64,000 bases of DNA, from the NCBI GenBank assembly GCA_001768325.1, contig MENQ01000014.1:1-64000 (forward strand). The letters run 5' to 3'. This document shows, one piece after another, positions 45,238 to 53,805 of this stretch; the first letter of the stretch is position 1; every line of letters starts with the position of its first letter. The notes under the pieces were generated by a model that ran no database searches, was not told the origin of the DNA, and saw nothing but the letters and a program-made list of their open reading frames with translations. The translations under genes were made by a program, and so were the position numbers. Origin of the DNA: Bacteroidetes bacterium GWC2_46_850 (GTDB lineage: Bacteria > Bacteroidota > Bacteroidia > Bacteroidales > Dysgonomonadaceae).

Positions 45238-45543
45238 TTATGTATGAGAAAACCCCGATTTGTAAAACCTGAGCTCATGGCGCAACTGATCCAATTCCGA
45301 CTGGAGCGATTTCACCCGTTCGAGCATATGCCGCAATGCATCGATTCCCTGCACGTTGATGTCCATCTCGTAATGCCAACGGATAAACTGTTCCAGATCT
45401 GAGAGGTCATCATATTCTATGAAGCGCTCCTCTTCCTGATCTACCACATGAATCAAACCCACTTCGTGCAATGATTCAATGAATGATGCCTCCACCTCAT
45501 AAATCCTCAGGCACTCGCTGTATAACAATCTATTTCCGCTCAT
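45238..45543 (-). CDS. cbpM: CbpM-like chaperone modulator
   Basis: A 101-aa partner of the DnaJ-like CbpA that modulates its co-chaperone activity. It has a MerR-like N-terminal helix-turn-helix ([18 protein letters not shown], about 14-31) and a C-terminal coiled coil (about 65-92, [16 protein letters not shown]). Its ATG overlaps the cbpA stop by 4 bp (ATGA), which supports translational coupling of cbpA and cbpM. Confidence 0.9.
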   Translation of the reverse strand: MSGNRLLYSECLRIYEVEASFIESLHEVGLIHVVDQEEERFIEYDDLSDLEQFIRWHYEMDINVQGIDALRHMLERVKSLQSELDQLRHELRFYKSGFSHT

Positions 45544-46469
45544 GGCTTTCTTAATTTTGATAGTTCGCTAAACAACTCTTTTTCCTTGTCGGAGAGATGT
45601 TCGGGCAACTGCACCTTCAGTGTGACATAGAGATCGCCGAAGGCTCCCTCTTTCTTGTATACCGGGAACCCTTTACCCTTCAGCCGTAGCTTTGAGCCCG
45701 GCTGCGTGCCCGCTTTAATGGTCATCTTCACCTGTCCGTCGAGCGTATCGATCATCACCGTTCCGCCCAGCACGGCCGTATAAAGATTGATGGCAGCTTC
45801 GGTATGTAAATCGTTCCCAAGTCTTTTAAAGTGAGGGTCTTCTTCAATGATAAAGGTGATGTAGAGATCGCCGCTGGGACTCCCTTCCGCACCTGGTTGT
45901 CCATAGCCGGCAAGCTTTATCTTCTGCCCGTCGGCCACCCCCGCGGGGATTGTGATTCGCACGTTTTTATCATGCACCGACAAGGTCTGCTGATGTGTTT
46001 GTGTGGCTTGTCGCAACGTCAGGTGTAATTCAGCCTGATAATCGGCTCCCTTAAACCGGTAACGCCTGCCGGTACTGCCTGATCTTTGACTAAACCCGCT
46101 GCCAAACATGGAATGGAAGAAATCTGAAAAGTCATCATCCGAAAAATCCCCTTGGGTATAAAAAGTCTGTCCGTCGCCGCTGCCCCACTGCTGCCGACCT
46201 CTTTGTTGCTGATGCTGTTGTTGAGCTTTCTCATACTCCTCTCCATGTTTCCAGTTTTCGCCGTACTTATCATACCTGGCACGCTTCTCGGGATCACTCA
46301 GCACTTCATTCGCTTCATTCAGTTCCTGGAACTTCCTGTGCGCCTCCTTGTCATTGGGGTTCAGGTCGGGGTGCAACTTACGCGCCAGCTTGCGGTATGC
46401 CTTCTTGATATCTTCGGCGGTAGCATTCCGGTCCACCCCCAGTATTTTGTAATAGTTAATGTATGGCAT
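45540..46469 (-). CDS. cbpA: CbpA-like DnaJ/Hsp40 co-chaperone
   Basis: A 309-aa Hsp40 that stimulates DnaK. Residues 4-68 form a J-domain with HPD at 33-35. Then follows a Gln/Gly/Phe-rich linker (about 75-125) and two C-terminal beta-domains with the class II layout, that is without the zinc-finger region. This matches CbpA rather than DnaJ. The ATG at 46469 (MPYINYYK) is preferred because it starts at the J-domain. An ATG at 46487 would add six residues. Next to cbpM. Confidence 0.92.
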   Translation of the reverse strand: MPYINYYKILGVDRNATAEDIKKAYRKLARKLHPDLNPNDKEAHRKFQELNEANEVLSDPEKRARYDKYGENWKHGEEYEKAQQQHQQQRGRQQWGSGDGQTFYTQGDFSDDDFSDFFHSMFGSGFSQRSGSTGRRYRFKGADYQAELHLTLRQATQTHQQTLSVHDKNVRITIPAGVADGQKIKLAGYGQPGAEGSPSGDLYITFIIEEDPHFKRLGNDLHTEAAINLYTAVLGGTVMIDTLDGQVKMTIKAGTQPGSKLRLKGKGFPVYKKEGAFGDLYVTLKVQLPEHLSDKEKELFSELSKLRKP

Positions 46470-46488
46470 TTTCTCAATGCGATTCATG

Positions 46489-48003
46489 CTAGTTCGACAA
46501 ATTTTCCAGTGGACTCACAGCAGGTCCGTTCAGCACCCTGCCATCTTTCCCAAAGCGGGATCCGTGGCAAGGGCAGTCCCATGATTTTTCTTCCTCGTTC
46601 CACTTGACAGTACAATAGAGGTGGGTGCAGTCACTTTTCAGCATGTGACTCCGCCCTTGTTCATCCTTGTAAACGGCCAGTTTGTTTCCTTCGTAGCTCA
46701 CCACCTTGCCTTGGCCATTCGCCAGTTGGGCTAGACCCACAATCTTTTCCGCGGCAAACTTGTCCACAACAAAATGTTTGATTACGTTGCCCGTTTCCTT
46801 GATGATGTTGCCCAATTCGGCGACGGGTTTTACCCGCGCTGGCAAAAAAAGATTCTCATAGATGCTGCTACCCGTTGAGATGATGTCGCTGAGCACTTTG
46901 GCAGCAAGGGTGCCCAAGATCATTCCATCGCCATTGTATCCGGTGGCGCAATATACATGATCGGGGCTGCCGGGCAATTGACCGATGTAGGGGAGTCCGT
47001 CGGCAGATTCATAAAACTGGGAGGACCATTTATAACTGACTTCTTCTATATCGAAATGCTGACGCAGATAATTTCCGAGTCTTTCAAAACTTTCAGAGGT
47101 ATGATCTACATCTCCAGTCTTATGATCTTCCCCCCCTGCGATGATGAATTGTTCCCCGTCGAGGGTATGAGAACGGTAATAGTGATATGGCTTGGACAGA
47201 TCATAACCCAATGCCTCCGGATAGTTGCCGTTCTTAAGCTTGCATGCCATGACATAACTGCGATAGGGTGCATTTCTGAAGTGCATGATATTTCTGCCAG
47301 GCGGGATATGGGTAGCATAAATAAGATGATCGCTGATGAGGTTCCCCATTGTCGTATTGGAAACCAGTCTGTTGTCCATCTCTTCTACCGAGCTGACACG
47401 ACAGTTTTCAACATACGTGCCCCCGGAATTTATGAATTCCTTTAACAGGATTCTAAGATATTTCAGCGGATGAAATTGTGCCTGGTTGGGTATCTCCACC
47501 ACCCGAACTGCAGGTATACCAAAAGGGTTTACCCCTGTTTCAAGTGTGTCGATACCCACTTTCTGATTTCCCTCCATGATCTGTTGCAGTTCCTGGTCCT
47601 GATCATCATCCAATGAAAAGAGATATCCGTTTCGGATTGAATAATCACAATAAATCTGATACAAGTTGATTTGATCCTTGATGATGTGATGTGCTTCGTT
47701 GGCGCCCTGAGCAAGCAGCTTGGCGGCGTCGAGTCCGAAATCACGGATCACCTGATAGTAAGGGATATCGAAAAAGTTATTCAAATGGGCAGTCGTGCCT
47801 CCCGACGTACCGAAACCCATGTTGGAGGCTTCCACCAGGATGCACTTCACTCCTTTTTTCTGAAGCAGCAACGCGCTTGTTATACCTGTAATTCCGGCAC
47901 CAACCACCATTACGTTGAACCTTTCACCGGAGACGAACGGTTTTTCTCCGTAATGTTTTACTTCCGATTGCCAGATACTTTCTAACTGTCCATCTCTTTC
48001 CAT
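46489..48003 (-). CDS. FAD-dependent oxidoreductase with C-terminal Rieske domain
   Basis: A 504-aa redox enzyme. Residues about 30-60 form the FAD-binding Rossmann motif ([15 protein letters not shown]), and the middle resembles the DAO (D-amino acid/glycine oxidase) family. Residues about 430-500 are a Rieske [2Fe-2S] domain with Cys459-x-His461 and Cys477-x-x-His480, plus Cys464 and Cys479 that pair in Rieske proteins. This domain combination resembles Bacillus YhfW. Substrate unknown. It is followed by cbpA after 19 bp. Confidence 0.88.
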   Translation of the reverse strand: MERDGQLESIWQSEVKHYGEKPFVSGERFNVMVVGAGITGITSALLLQKKGVKCILVEASNMGFGTSGGTTAHLNNFFDIPYYQVIRDFGLDAAKLLAQGANEAHHIIKDQINLYQIYCDYSIRNGYLFSLDDDQDQELQQIMEGNQKVGIDTLETGVNPFGIPAVRVVEIPNQAQFHPLKYLRILLKEFINSGGTYVENCRVSSVEEMDNRLVSNTTMGNLISDHLIYATHIPPGRNIMHFRNAPYRSYVMACKLKNGNYPEALGYDLSKPYHYYRSHTLDGEQFIIAGGEDHKTGDVDHTSESFERLGNYLRQHFDIEEVSYKWSSQFYESADGLPYIGQLPGSPDHVYCATGYNGDGMILGTLAAKVLSDIISTGSSIYENLFLPARVKPVAELGNIIKETGNVIKHFVVDKFAAEKIVGLAQLANGQGKVVSYEGNKLAVYKDEQGRSHMLKSDCTHLYCTVKWNEEEKSWDCPCHGSRFGKDGRVLNGPAVSPLENLSN

Positions 48004-48233
48004 AGCATGATCGCTTACGTGTTTCAGGCAACATTACCTGGTACCTGTAAAACCGCGGTAACAGGTTTTTTGTTCAAAAAATTGCATGCAATGAAAATTC
48101 AAAATTTTGTTTTTTATGCCTGTTCTCATGAGAAAGAAATGATCCTCCTCAGGGGGCTGACCAGGTCGCTCGATGAAACAGAAAAAGAGGACAAGGTGGT
48201 GTTGACAATGGTGTTGAAGTGAGGGTGTGATGC

Positions 48234-49451
48234 TCAACTCCAGTTGAGCAGTCGGCGTTCGCCTTCCAGCTTCCTGATTGCCGTCACATCCTGACTCACC
48301 TCAATGACCCCTCTGTAGGTGCCGTCCTCGTCACGCAAGGCAAAATACTGAATGAGGATGAATTTTCCCCTCATTTGAATCCAGAAGTCGGCCTTCTGCT
48401 CTTTGCCCGACCGGAAGGATTCAATAATTTCTTCCACCATGTGCACGCTTTCCGGTGGATGACAGTTCTGTACGGCTCTGCCCACTACGGCTGGTGACCG
48501 GGGGAAAAAACGATCCTTTGCCTTGTTGAAGAACAAGACCCGGTCGTTCTCATCCACAATGGTGATATCCACCGGCAGGTGATTGAATGCCATCAGCACC
48601 TGCTCCACACTCAGGTTCCCGGTTTCGGAAATCACCTTGCCTGCCACGACAGGGTGTTCTTTCCCGGTTGTATGATCTGTTGCCGGCTGAACACTCCTGG
48701 GTGCTTCGATAAAGGGAAATGGATACTCAAAACTCTGCTGCTGCATCTCGTCCCACATCGGTACACTAACCGTTTCTGCTGCAATGGGGTATACTACGGC
48801 ATTCTCCTTGTGGATCATCCTGAAAACAGCGAAAAAATATTTCCCCAGCACCACCTTAAATTCGTCCCATCTGGTTTGATCCGACTCCAGCAGAGCAATG
48901 ATCTCCTTCAGCGTTTTGCGGATGTCGTCGTCGAGCGACCACATCACCTTGAGGGGCCGATAAAATTCCCAAACCTCTTCCAGGTACGGAAAAAGGATAT
49001 TTTCTTTTTTGACGTAGTGCGCCTCAAACTCCCTGAATTGTAAAAAATGGGGGAGGAGTTCGCTTTTGATATTCCCAAAAGCGACATCCTCCCTGCCATT
49101 ATATTCCTTGATAATCTTTTTTACCTGGTTCAACTTAAAGGCGAAGGCATCGTTTTCCAGCATCATGTAATAGAGGAAGGTACCCTCCGAGGGCCTTTCC
49201 CACTGGTAGCTGTTGATGCTTTTGGTGATGACATTGACAATCTTTTCCAAATAAACTTTAATCAGTTCCGGCTTGATGCCCATTTGCATTTGCCGGTCCT
49301 CAATCCTGACAATATCATAGGGTGTGATATTGTCCAAAGTTTCCTTGTACTGGTCGATGAGCGATTTCGCATCCTCACCGTTCATCATTCCCAGCGAGAA
49401 AGCCAGGAGCTCCTGAAATCGTTTCTCTGAATCACCTTTCTGATCCTGCAT
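48234..49451 (-). CDS. DUF438-hemerythrin-PAS sensor-like protein
   Basis: A 405-aa cytoplasmic protein with an N-terminal DUF438 domain (about 8-75), a hemerythrin-like helical bundle (about 85-230, with HYVKKENILFPYLEE and HKENAVVYPIAAE supplying His and Glu metal ligands) and a C-terminal PAS domain (about 285-400, with NCHPPESVH near 340). There is no kinase or output domain. Hemerythrin folds bind a di-iron centre that reacts with O2 or NO. It sits among redox genes. Function unknown, probably oxygen or nitric oxide stress. Confidence 0.85.
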   Translation of the reverse strand: MQDQKGDSEKRFQELLAFSLGMMNGEDAKSLIDQYKETLDNITPYDIVRIEDRQMQMGIKPELIKVYLEKIVNVITKSINSYQWERPSEGTFLYYMMLENDAFAFKLNQVKKIIKEYNGREDVAFGNIKSELLPHFLQFREFEAHYVKKENILFPYLEEVWEFYRPLKVMWSLDDDIRKTLKEIIALLESDQTRWDEFKVVLGKYFFAVFRMIHKENAVVYPIAAETVSVPMWDEMQQQSFEYPFPFIEAPRSVQPATDHTTGKEHPVVAGKVISETGNLSVEQVLMAFNHLPVDITIVDENDRVLFFNKAKDRFFPRSPAVVGRAVQNCHPPESVHMVEEIIESFRSGKEQKADFWIQMRGKFILIQYFALRDEDGTYRGVIEVSQDVTAIRKLEGERRLLNWS

Positions 49452-49488
49452 ATTGAACCCGTTTTATGAATTATCTATTCAGTAGAGC

Positions 49489-50331
49489 CTATAAGGCAGC
49501 CTTCACCGATTCAGACAGGGGGGTAGTGGGCCTACCAATTAATGCGGATAGCTGACGGGAATCATCAAACAGATCGTCCTTCGATGCAGAAACATCCCAG
49601 CTTGCGATGGCAGCGGCCAGTCCCGCGGGAATCTCAAAGCTCTCCAGTATTCTGGTATATTCAGACTCCGTCAGGTTTTTGTAGGGAATATTTTTTCCTG
49701 TCTGATTTGAAATCTCCTTTGCCAGATCGGCCAGCGTGTAATAATCATCTCCGGCCAGTTCGTACACTTTTCCCCTGTGTGACTCGTCCGTTACGGCCAC
49801 TGCGGCTGCTTCGGCATAATCGGCACGGGGGGCGGATGATATCTTCCCATTGCCGGCACTGCCAATGTAGGCACCTCCGGCCAGTGCGCCGCCAATTGAA
49901 CCGGTATAGTTTTCGGTATACCAGCCATTGCGCAGGATGGTGTAATCAATACCGGAAGCTTTTAACGCTTCCTCTGTTGTCATATGTTCCCCTGCAAGAC
50001 TCAATGTGGAGGAGTCGGCATGCAATAGGCTGGTGTAGACGATCCATTTTACTCCCGCCTTGCCGGCTGCCTCAATCACATTGAAATGCTGACTGGCACG
50101 TTGACCAATTTCGTTGCCTGAGATGAGCACCAGCCGGTCTATTCCGGCGAGTGCTGCTGTCATCACTTCGGGTTGGTTGTAATCAAAGGTACGTACCTCT
50201 ACTCCCAGAGCCGATGCTTTCTCCGGTGTGCGGACAAGCGCTACAATGTTTTCATTGGGAACTCTCTTTTTTAATTCTTCTACAACAATGGCTCCCAATT
50301 GCCCGGTTGCTCCTGTGACTGCTATTTTCAT
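49489..50331 (-). CDS. NmrA/QorB-like NAD(P)H-binding reductase
   Basis: A 280-aa protein with a Rossmann fold that starts with the AVTGATGQLG motif, a typical NmrA/YtfG (QOR2) N-terminus. These enzymes reduce quinones or sense NADPH. The segments YTSLLHADSS, TILRNGWYTENY and AGDDYYTLADLAKEIS match the family. It follows yceI by 13 bp on the same strand, so it is in the same transcript. Confidence 0.88.
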   Translation of the reverse strand: MKIAVTGATGQLGAIVVEELKKRVPNENIVALVRTPEKASALGVEVRTFDYNQPEVMTAALAGIDRLVLISGNEIGQRASQHFNVIEAAGKAGVKWIVYTSLLHADSSTLSLAGEHMTTEEALKASGIDYTILRNGWYTENYTGSIGGALAGGAYIGSAGNGKISSAPRADYAEAAAVAVTDESHRGKVYELAGDDYYTLADLAKEISNQTGKNIPYKNLTESEYTRILESFEIPAGLAAAIASWDVSASKDDLFDDSRQLSALIGRPTTPLSESVKAAL

Positions 50332-50344
50332 ACGATTAAAATAT

Positions 50345-50911
50345 TTATTTCAGGGCCAGTTTGATGTCCAGCGTGAAGATGTCGTCAATGGCTTTGTCAC
50401 CCAGGTCGTTAAAGAATGACTTGGAGCCGTAACGAACTCCAAATTTAGAACGGTCTACCTTCAGTTGTGTCGAATAAACATTTTCTTTTCTGTTTACCAC
50501 AAATGATACTTTCTCCGTTTTCCCTTTGATTGTCAGCAAGCCTGTAACGACTGCCTTGTCTGCGCTAAACTTTCCTGCTCTGGTTATTTTAAACGTTGCG
50601 GTGGGATGATTGTTCACACCAAAGAAATCGTCCGATTTCAAGTGATCCACCAGCTGTTTGTTGTAGCCTGCATCTTTCAGGTCGTCATTGGTGAGGCTGT
50701 TCATGTCGATCACTACATTTCCGCTTACGATCTCACCGTTCTTTAATTCAAAAGTTCCGCTCTGTATCTGAATTTTTCCATTGTGAGAGCCGCCAATCTT
50801 TTTTCCGGTCCATAGCACCTGTGATTTACTCAGATCGATTTCACTTTTTTGTGCCCATGCCGATAATGTTCCTGCCAATAAAAGGATTGCCAATAAATTA
50901 ATTGTCTTCAT
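50345..50911 (-). CDS. YceI-family periplasmic protein
   Basis: A 188-aa protein with a signal peptide ending near SAWAQ (about 21) and a lipocalin-like beta-barrel typical of YceI, which binds isoprenoid lipids. Family marks are VLWTGKKIGGSHNG, LKSDDFFGVNNHPTATF and the FTLDIKL end. First gene after the promoter at 51003-51010, followed by the NmrA-like gene. Confidence 0.9.
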   Translation of the reverse strand: MKTINLLAILLLAGTLSAWAQKSEIDLSKSQVLWTGKKIGGSHNGKIQIQSGTFELKNGEIVSGNVVIDMNSLTNDDLKDAGYNKQLVDHLKSDDFFGVNNHPTATFKITRAGKFSADKAVVTGLLTIKGKTEKVSFVVNRKENVYSTQLKVDRSKFGVRYGSKSFFNDLGDKAIDDIFTLDIKLALK

Positions 50912-51002
50912 ACGTTTTTTAGTTTTTGTGGATGAAACTTCTCAGATCCGACTGTCCGTTTCAACCTGTTTAATTTTGTATTGTTTTTTAATTATCACGA
51001 CA

Positions 51003-51010
51003 CAAAGGTA
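51003..51010 (-). promoter_or_regulatory. -7 element before yceI
   Basis: On the minus strand TACCTTTG (51010-51003) is a consensus match, 92 bp before the yceI ATG. The -33 position does not show TTG. An activator such as the Crp/Fnr protein encoded next door may take part, but no such site can be proven. Confidence 0.5.
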
Positions 51011-51064
51011 GCATGGTGCCAGGCCTCCGACACTTGATCTATGTTAAGAAATAAACGATATGAA

Positions 51065-51655
51065 TTAAATTCTTTTTCTGATGCGGCTCAAGCTTTCCGG
51101 TGTAATGCCCAAGTAGGAGGCAATGTAGATTAAGGGAACCCGTTGAAACATCTGCGGGTGTTCTTTCAGCATGTCGTTGTAACGATCCATGGCCGTTTCC
51201 CACATGTTTGCATTGAGCCGTTTCAGTGCGTTGATGTATGCCTTCTGAAAAAGGATGCGGAAATATCTTTCCAACTTTGGCACTTTCTCATACAACTGAT
51301 CCAGCCTTTTGTAGGAAATACGCAGCATCTGCGTATCCTCCAGCGCCTCAATATTGTATTTGGACGGCGTTTGTGTAAAGAAACTCTCCAGGTCGCTGAT
51401 CCAGCTGTTGTCCATCCTGATTTGGTAGATATGTTCTGTACCTTTTGAATCGATATAAAAAGAGCGCAAACAGCCCGTGGTAATAAAATAGAGGTATTTG
51501 CAGGTCTTACCCGACACCAGCAACTCTTTTTTCTTTTTTATGGAACAGGGTTCAAAAGCCGACAGGATAACCGACTCGTCTTCGGGGGTTATCACTGTCC
51601 ACTTTTTAAAATAATAGAGCAGCTTGTTGTCTTCTGTTTTCTGTGTTTCAGTCAT
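51065..51655 (-). CDS. Crp/Fnr-family transcriptional regulator
   Basis: A 196-aa regulator: a cyclic-nucleotide-binding-like barrel (about 20-120, ELLVSGKTCKYLYFITTGCLRSF), a dimer helix, and a C-terminal winged helix with the YIASYLGITPESLSRIRK recognition segment. The N-terminal cysteines that hold an iron-sulfur cluster in Fnr are absent, so it probably senses a small ligand or heme instead. The ATG at 51655 fits the family start. Earlier in-frame codons run into non-coding sequence. It lies 153 bp before yceI, same strand. Confidence 0.9.
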   Translation of the reverse strand: MTETQKTEDNKLLYYFKKWTVITPEDESVILSAFEPCSIKKKKELLVSGKTCKYLYFITTGCLRSFYIDSKGTEHIYQIRMDNSWISDLESFFTQTPSKYNIEALEDTQMLRISYKRLDQLYEKVPKLERYFRILFQKAYINALKRLNANMWETAMDRYNDMLKEHPQMFQRVPLIYIASYLGITPESLSRIRKRI

Positions 51656-52051
51656 TGTGATCTTAAATGAGTTTAACGTCTTCAAATAGCTATGGTTCAA
51701 AAAGAAATACAATTTGGTGTAGTTATTGCGTTTAATTCTATAAATCAGCACCGTAGTCTGCATGTTTCCTGTATGAAGCATGCAGGATTTGTGAAATGCT
51801 TAAGACAAAACTAAATTTCAAAATTACAAAAAATGGATGACCAGAAGAAAACGCGGAAAGATAACACGGAGACATAGTGGTGTAACGCTGTTTAACTTGC
51901 TTTCAATGCAGCCATGTCATACAATATGCAGCACGCCATGAGAGAAGAGGATTCGGGAAGCCTATATTGCCTTCATGTCAGCCGATGCTACCGGGGTGTC
52001 GGACAGTCAGTATGCCGATCGGCATCAAATAGGTTTTTGATCCCTCCGTCT
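51656..52051. other. Intergenic region of about 400 bp
   Basis: No supported gene between the Crp/Fnr start and the winged-helix gene stop. It must contain the Crp/Fnr promoter, but no clear TAnnTTTG match is seen. One frame on the plus strand near 51949-52040 has a protein-like composition without a start, which might be a decayed gene. This is not a firm observation. Confidence 0.45.
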
Positions 52052-52369
52052 TCATTGTTGCTTTTGAGCTTTCTTCCGGGCCTTAAACTTTTTGAAGTAC
52101 TGCTCCAGTGCATCGACATACACCTCATATGCATCGATCCCTTTTTGTGTCACTTCACAAATGGTTAAAGGATAATTGCCTTTGAATGTTTTCTTTATTT
52201 CAATATATTCTGCTTCTTTTAGCTTTGCCAATTGGAAACTCAGGTTTCCTTTTGTCGTGTTGATATTATCCAGGAGATAACTAAATTCGGCAAATTTTAC
52301 CCCGATCAATAATGACATGATGGCAAGCCTTATCTGCGAATGCAACAACGGGTCTAACTCCTCGAACAT
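52052..52369 (-). CDS. Winged-helix transcriptional regulator
   Basis: A 105-aa DNA-binding protein of the small winged-helix type (MarR/ArsR-like, single domain) with FAEFSYLLDNINTTKGNLSFQLAKL as the helix-turn-helix region (about 25-50) and a short beta wing, then a C-terminal helix rich in Lys. The ATG at 52369 follows the upstream stop (TAA, 52374-52376) with four bases between. An ATG at 52393 would overlap it. It is paired with a membrane protein gene whose promoter bears twin palindromes, so it is probably their repressor. Confidence 0.8.
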   Translation of the reverse strand: MFEELDPLLHSQIRLAIMSLLIGVKFAEFSYLLDNINTTKGNLSFQLAKLKEAEYIEIKKTFKGNYPLTICEVTQKGIDAYEVYVDALEQYFKKFKARKKAQKQQ

Positions 52370-52373
52370 ACTC

Positions 52374-52985
52374 TTATCTTTTACGTGTGGCATACAGATA
52401 ATGGCCGGGAATAACAAAAGCAATGAACCAGGCACAAGACTCAAAAAGCAATTGATAGGACAATCTAAAATAAGAAGATATCAGAGCGATGAGCCCAAAG
52501 AGGATGCCGCCTATGATTATCAGTTTATATCGCAATATCCCTCCAGTAACCACGACGGAGAACGCCATCATGACCATGAACAAGGGATGTTGCAATTCAA
52601 AATTAACCTGATGCAGCACATTGTATAGAATCAGATTGATCAAGACAAAACAGCCTACCATCGAAATCCATACATACCGGAGCGAGATGCCGATGTAGGT
52701 CTGAACCTTTTTGCGCTGTCTCCAGATATAATAAACGGTGTATGCCACTACGAGCAAGCCAAATACCTTCCCAAATACGCCAAGGAACCTCTCGAAACGA
52801 TGCGACAGGAGTACCTCCCGCACGATGTATCCGGAAAGACCACTGTAAAACATCACCCACCCCCACAGGATAAAAAGTAGGCCATCGTTTTTTAATTTCT
52901 TTTGAGAAATCTGAATCATCTCCTTTATTACCTGAAATGATTGGTTTTCGTCAAATGGATCTGAAGTCTGTTGTGTTGTTTCCAT
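52374..52985 (-). CDS. Multi-pass membrane protein paired with a winged-helix regulator
   Basis: A 203-aa membrane protein with an amphipathic N-terminal part (1-35) and about five or six hydrophobic helices (about 36-60, 68-90, 103-125, 128-150, 153-172, 174-195). No catalytic motif can be recognised. It is upstream of and translationally adjacent to a winged-helix gene. Such membrane protein/regulator pairs are widespread in Bacteroidota, but I cannot name a function. The promoter region carries two copies of AAGTTTG-N5-CAAAC. Confidence 0.75.
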   Translation of the reverse strand: METTQQTSDPFDENQSFQVIKEMIQISQKKLKNDGLLFILWGWVMFYSGLSGYIVREVLLSHRFERFLGVFGKVFGLLVVAYTVYYIWRQRKKVQTYIGISLRYVWISMVGCFVLINLILYNVLHQVNFELQHPLFMVMMAFSVVVTGGILRYKLIIIGGILFGLIALISSYFRLSYQLLFESCAWFIAFVIPGHYLYATRKR

Positions 52986-53010
52986 TGTTTTCAAGTTTAA
53001 TAAACAAAAC

Positions 53011-53052
53011 AAGTTTGAGATACAAACTTAATTAAGTTTGGAATACAAACCA
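53011..53052. promoter_or_regulatory. Twin 19-bp palindromic operators over the membrane-protein promoter
   Basis: AAGTTTG-N5-CAAACTT (53011-53029) is perfect, and AAGTTTG-N5-CAAACCA (53034-53052) is nearly so, 23 bp apart centre to centre. A third, weaker half-site (AAGTTTA) lies at 52993-52999. They overlap both promoter elements. Confidence 0.7.
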
Positions 53053-53055
53053 AAT
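53023..53055 (-). promoter_or_regulatory. Promoter of the membrane protein/winged-helix operon
   Basis: On the minus strand: ATTTG (53055-53051), 20 bp, then TAAGTTTG (53030-53023). The elements are built from the palindrome arms, so a bound dimer would block both. Confidence 0.6.
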
Positions 53056-53146
53056 ATTTAATCGATTTTTTTCAGTAAATCTTTCGCTAATAAAATGATT
53101 GATTATCTGAATGTTCTGTAAAAATGAACCGTAGTCTGTAGGGTGA

Positions 53147-53776
53147 TTATTTATTTGAAAAAATTGGTAGATTCCAATGGTAACGCAATGCCAACATGCG
53201 CAATGAGAAAGCAACAATGATTGCAATAATGGATATCCAATCATTTGTGAGCCAATTAAATAAAGCTCCCAATACCACGATCAGCGCACCCAGCAAGGCG
53301 GCTGATGCATAAATTTCTCTTTCCAATACGACGGGAACTCTGTTCAGTAAAACATCACGTAATATCCCCCCTCCCACGGCTGTTACAATGCCTAAAAGAA
53401 TAGCCACTTCGGCATTATGACCAAAAGCCAGTGATTTTTGTGCTCCTGTAACGGCGAATAAGGCCAAACCGGCCGCATCGAACAGGATTACCGGTCTTTT
53501 TATCTTTTTCACAATCGGATACAACCAAATTGTCATAATTGCTGCGAACATTGCAGTGGCAAGATAGTACCAATTTGTAAGTCCTGCCGGCGGGATGGCT
53601 CCGATACACAGGTCGCGGGTAATTCCGCCACCACAGGCAACTGTAAAGGCAACGGCACAAATTCCAAATAAATCAAGTCCGCGTTCTCTTGCGGCTGTTG
53701 CTCCACTGATAGCAAAAGCAAATGTTCCCGCCAAATCAAGGAGATAATAAAAGGTATGCAGTTCTCCCATTTCCAA
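53147..53776 (-). CDS. TRIC-like (YicG/UPF0126) membrane channel
   Basis: A 209-aa inner-membrane protein with seven predicted helices. Two internal repeats each carry a glycine motif: GGGITRDLCIG (about 49-59) and GGGILRDVLLNRVP (about 134-147). These are the marks of UPF0126/TRIC proteins, which are trimeric cation channels in known structures. Physiological substrate unknown. Its neighbours do not suggest one. Confidence 0.88.
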   Translation of the reverse strand: MEMGELHTFYYLLDLAGTFAFAISGATAARERGLDLFGICAVAFTVACGGGITRDLCIGAIPPAGLTNWYYLATAMFAAIMTIWLYPIVKKIKRPVILFDAAGLALFAVTGAQKSLAFGHNAEVAILLGIVTAVGGGILRDVLLNRVPVVLEREIYASAALLGALIVVLGALFNWLTNDWISIIAIIVAFSLRMLALRYHWNLPIFSNK

Positions 53777-53805
53777 ATATAATTGAGTTCTAAATTACGA
53801 AATAT

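Noticed and set aside
48007-48222. 71-aa plus-strand open frame between the DUF438 and FAD/Rieske genes
   Set aside because: It crosses the hairpin at 48043-48066, has no family features, no promoter and no start context. Probably chance.
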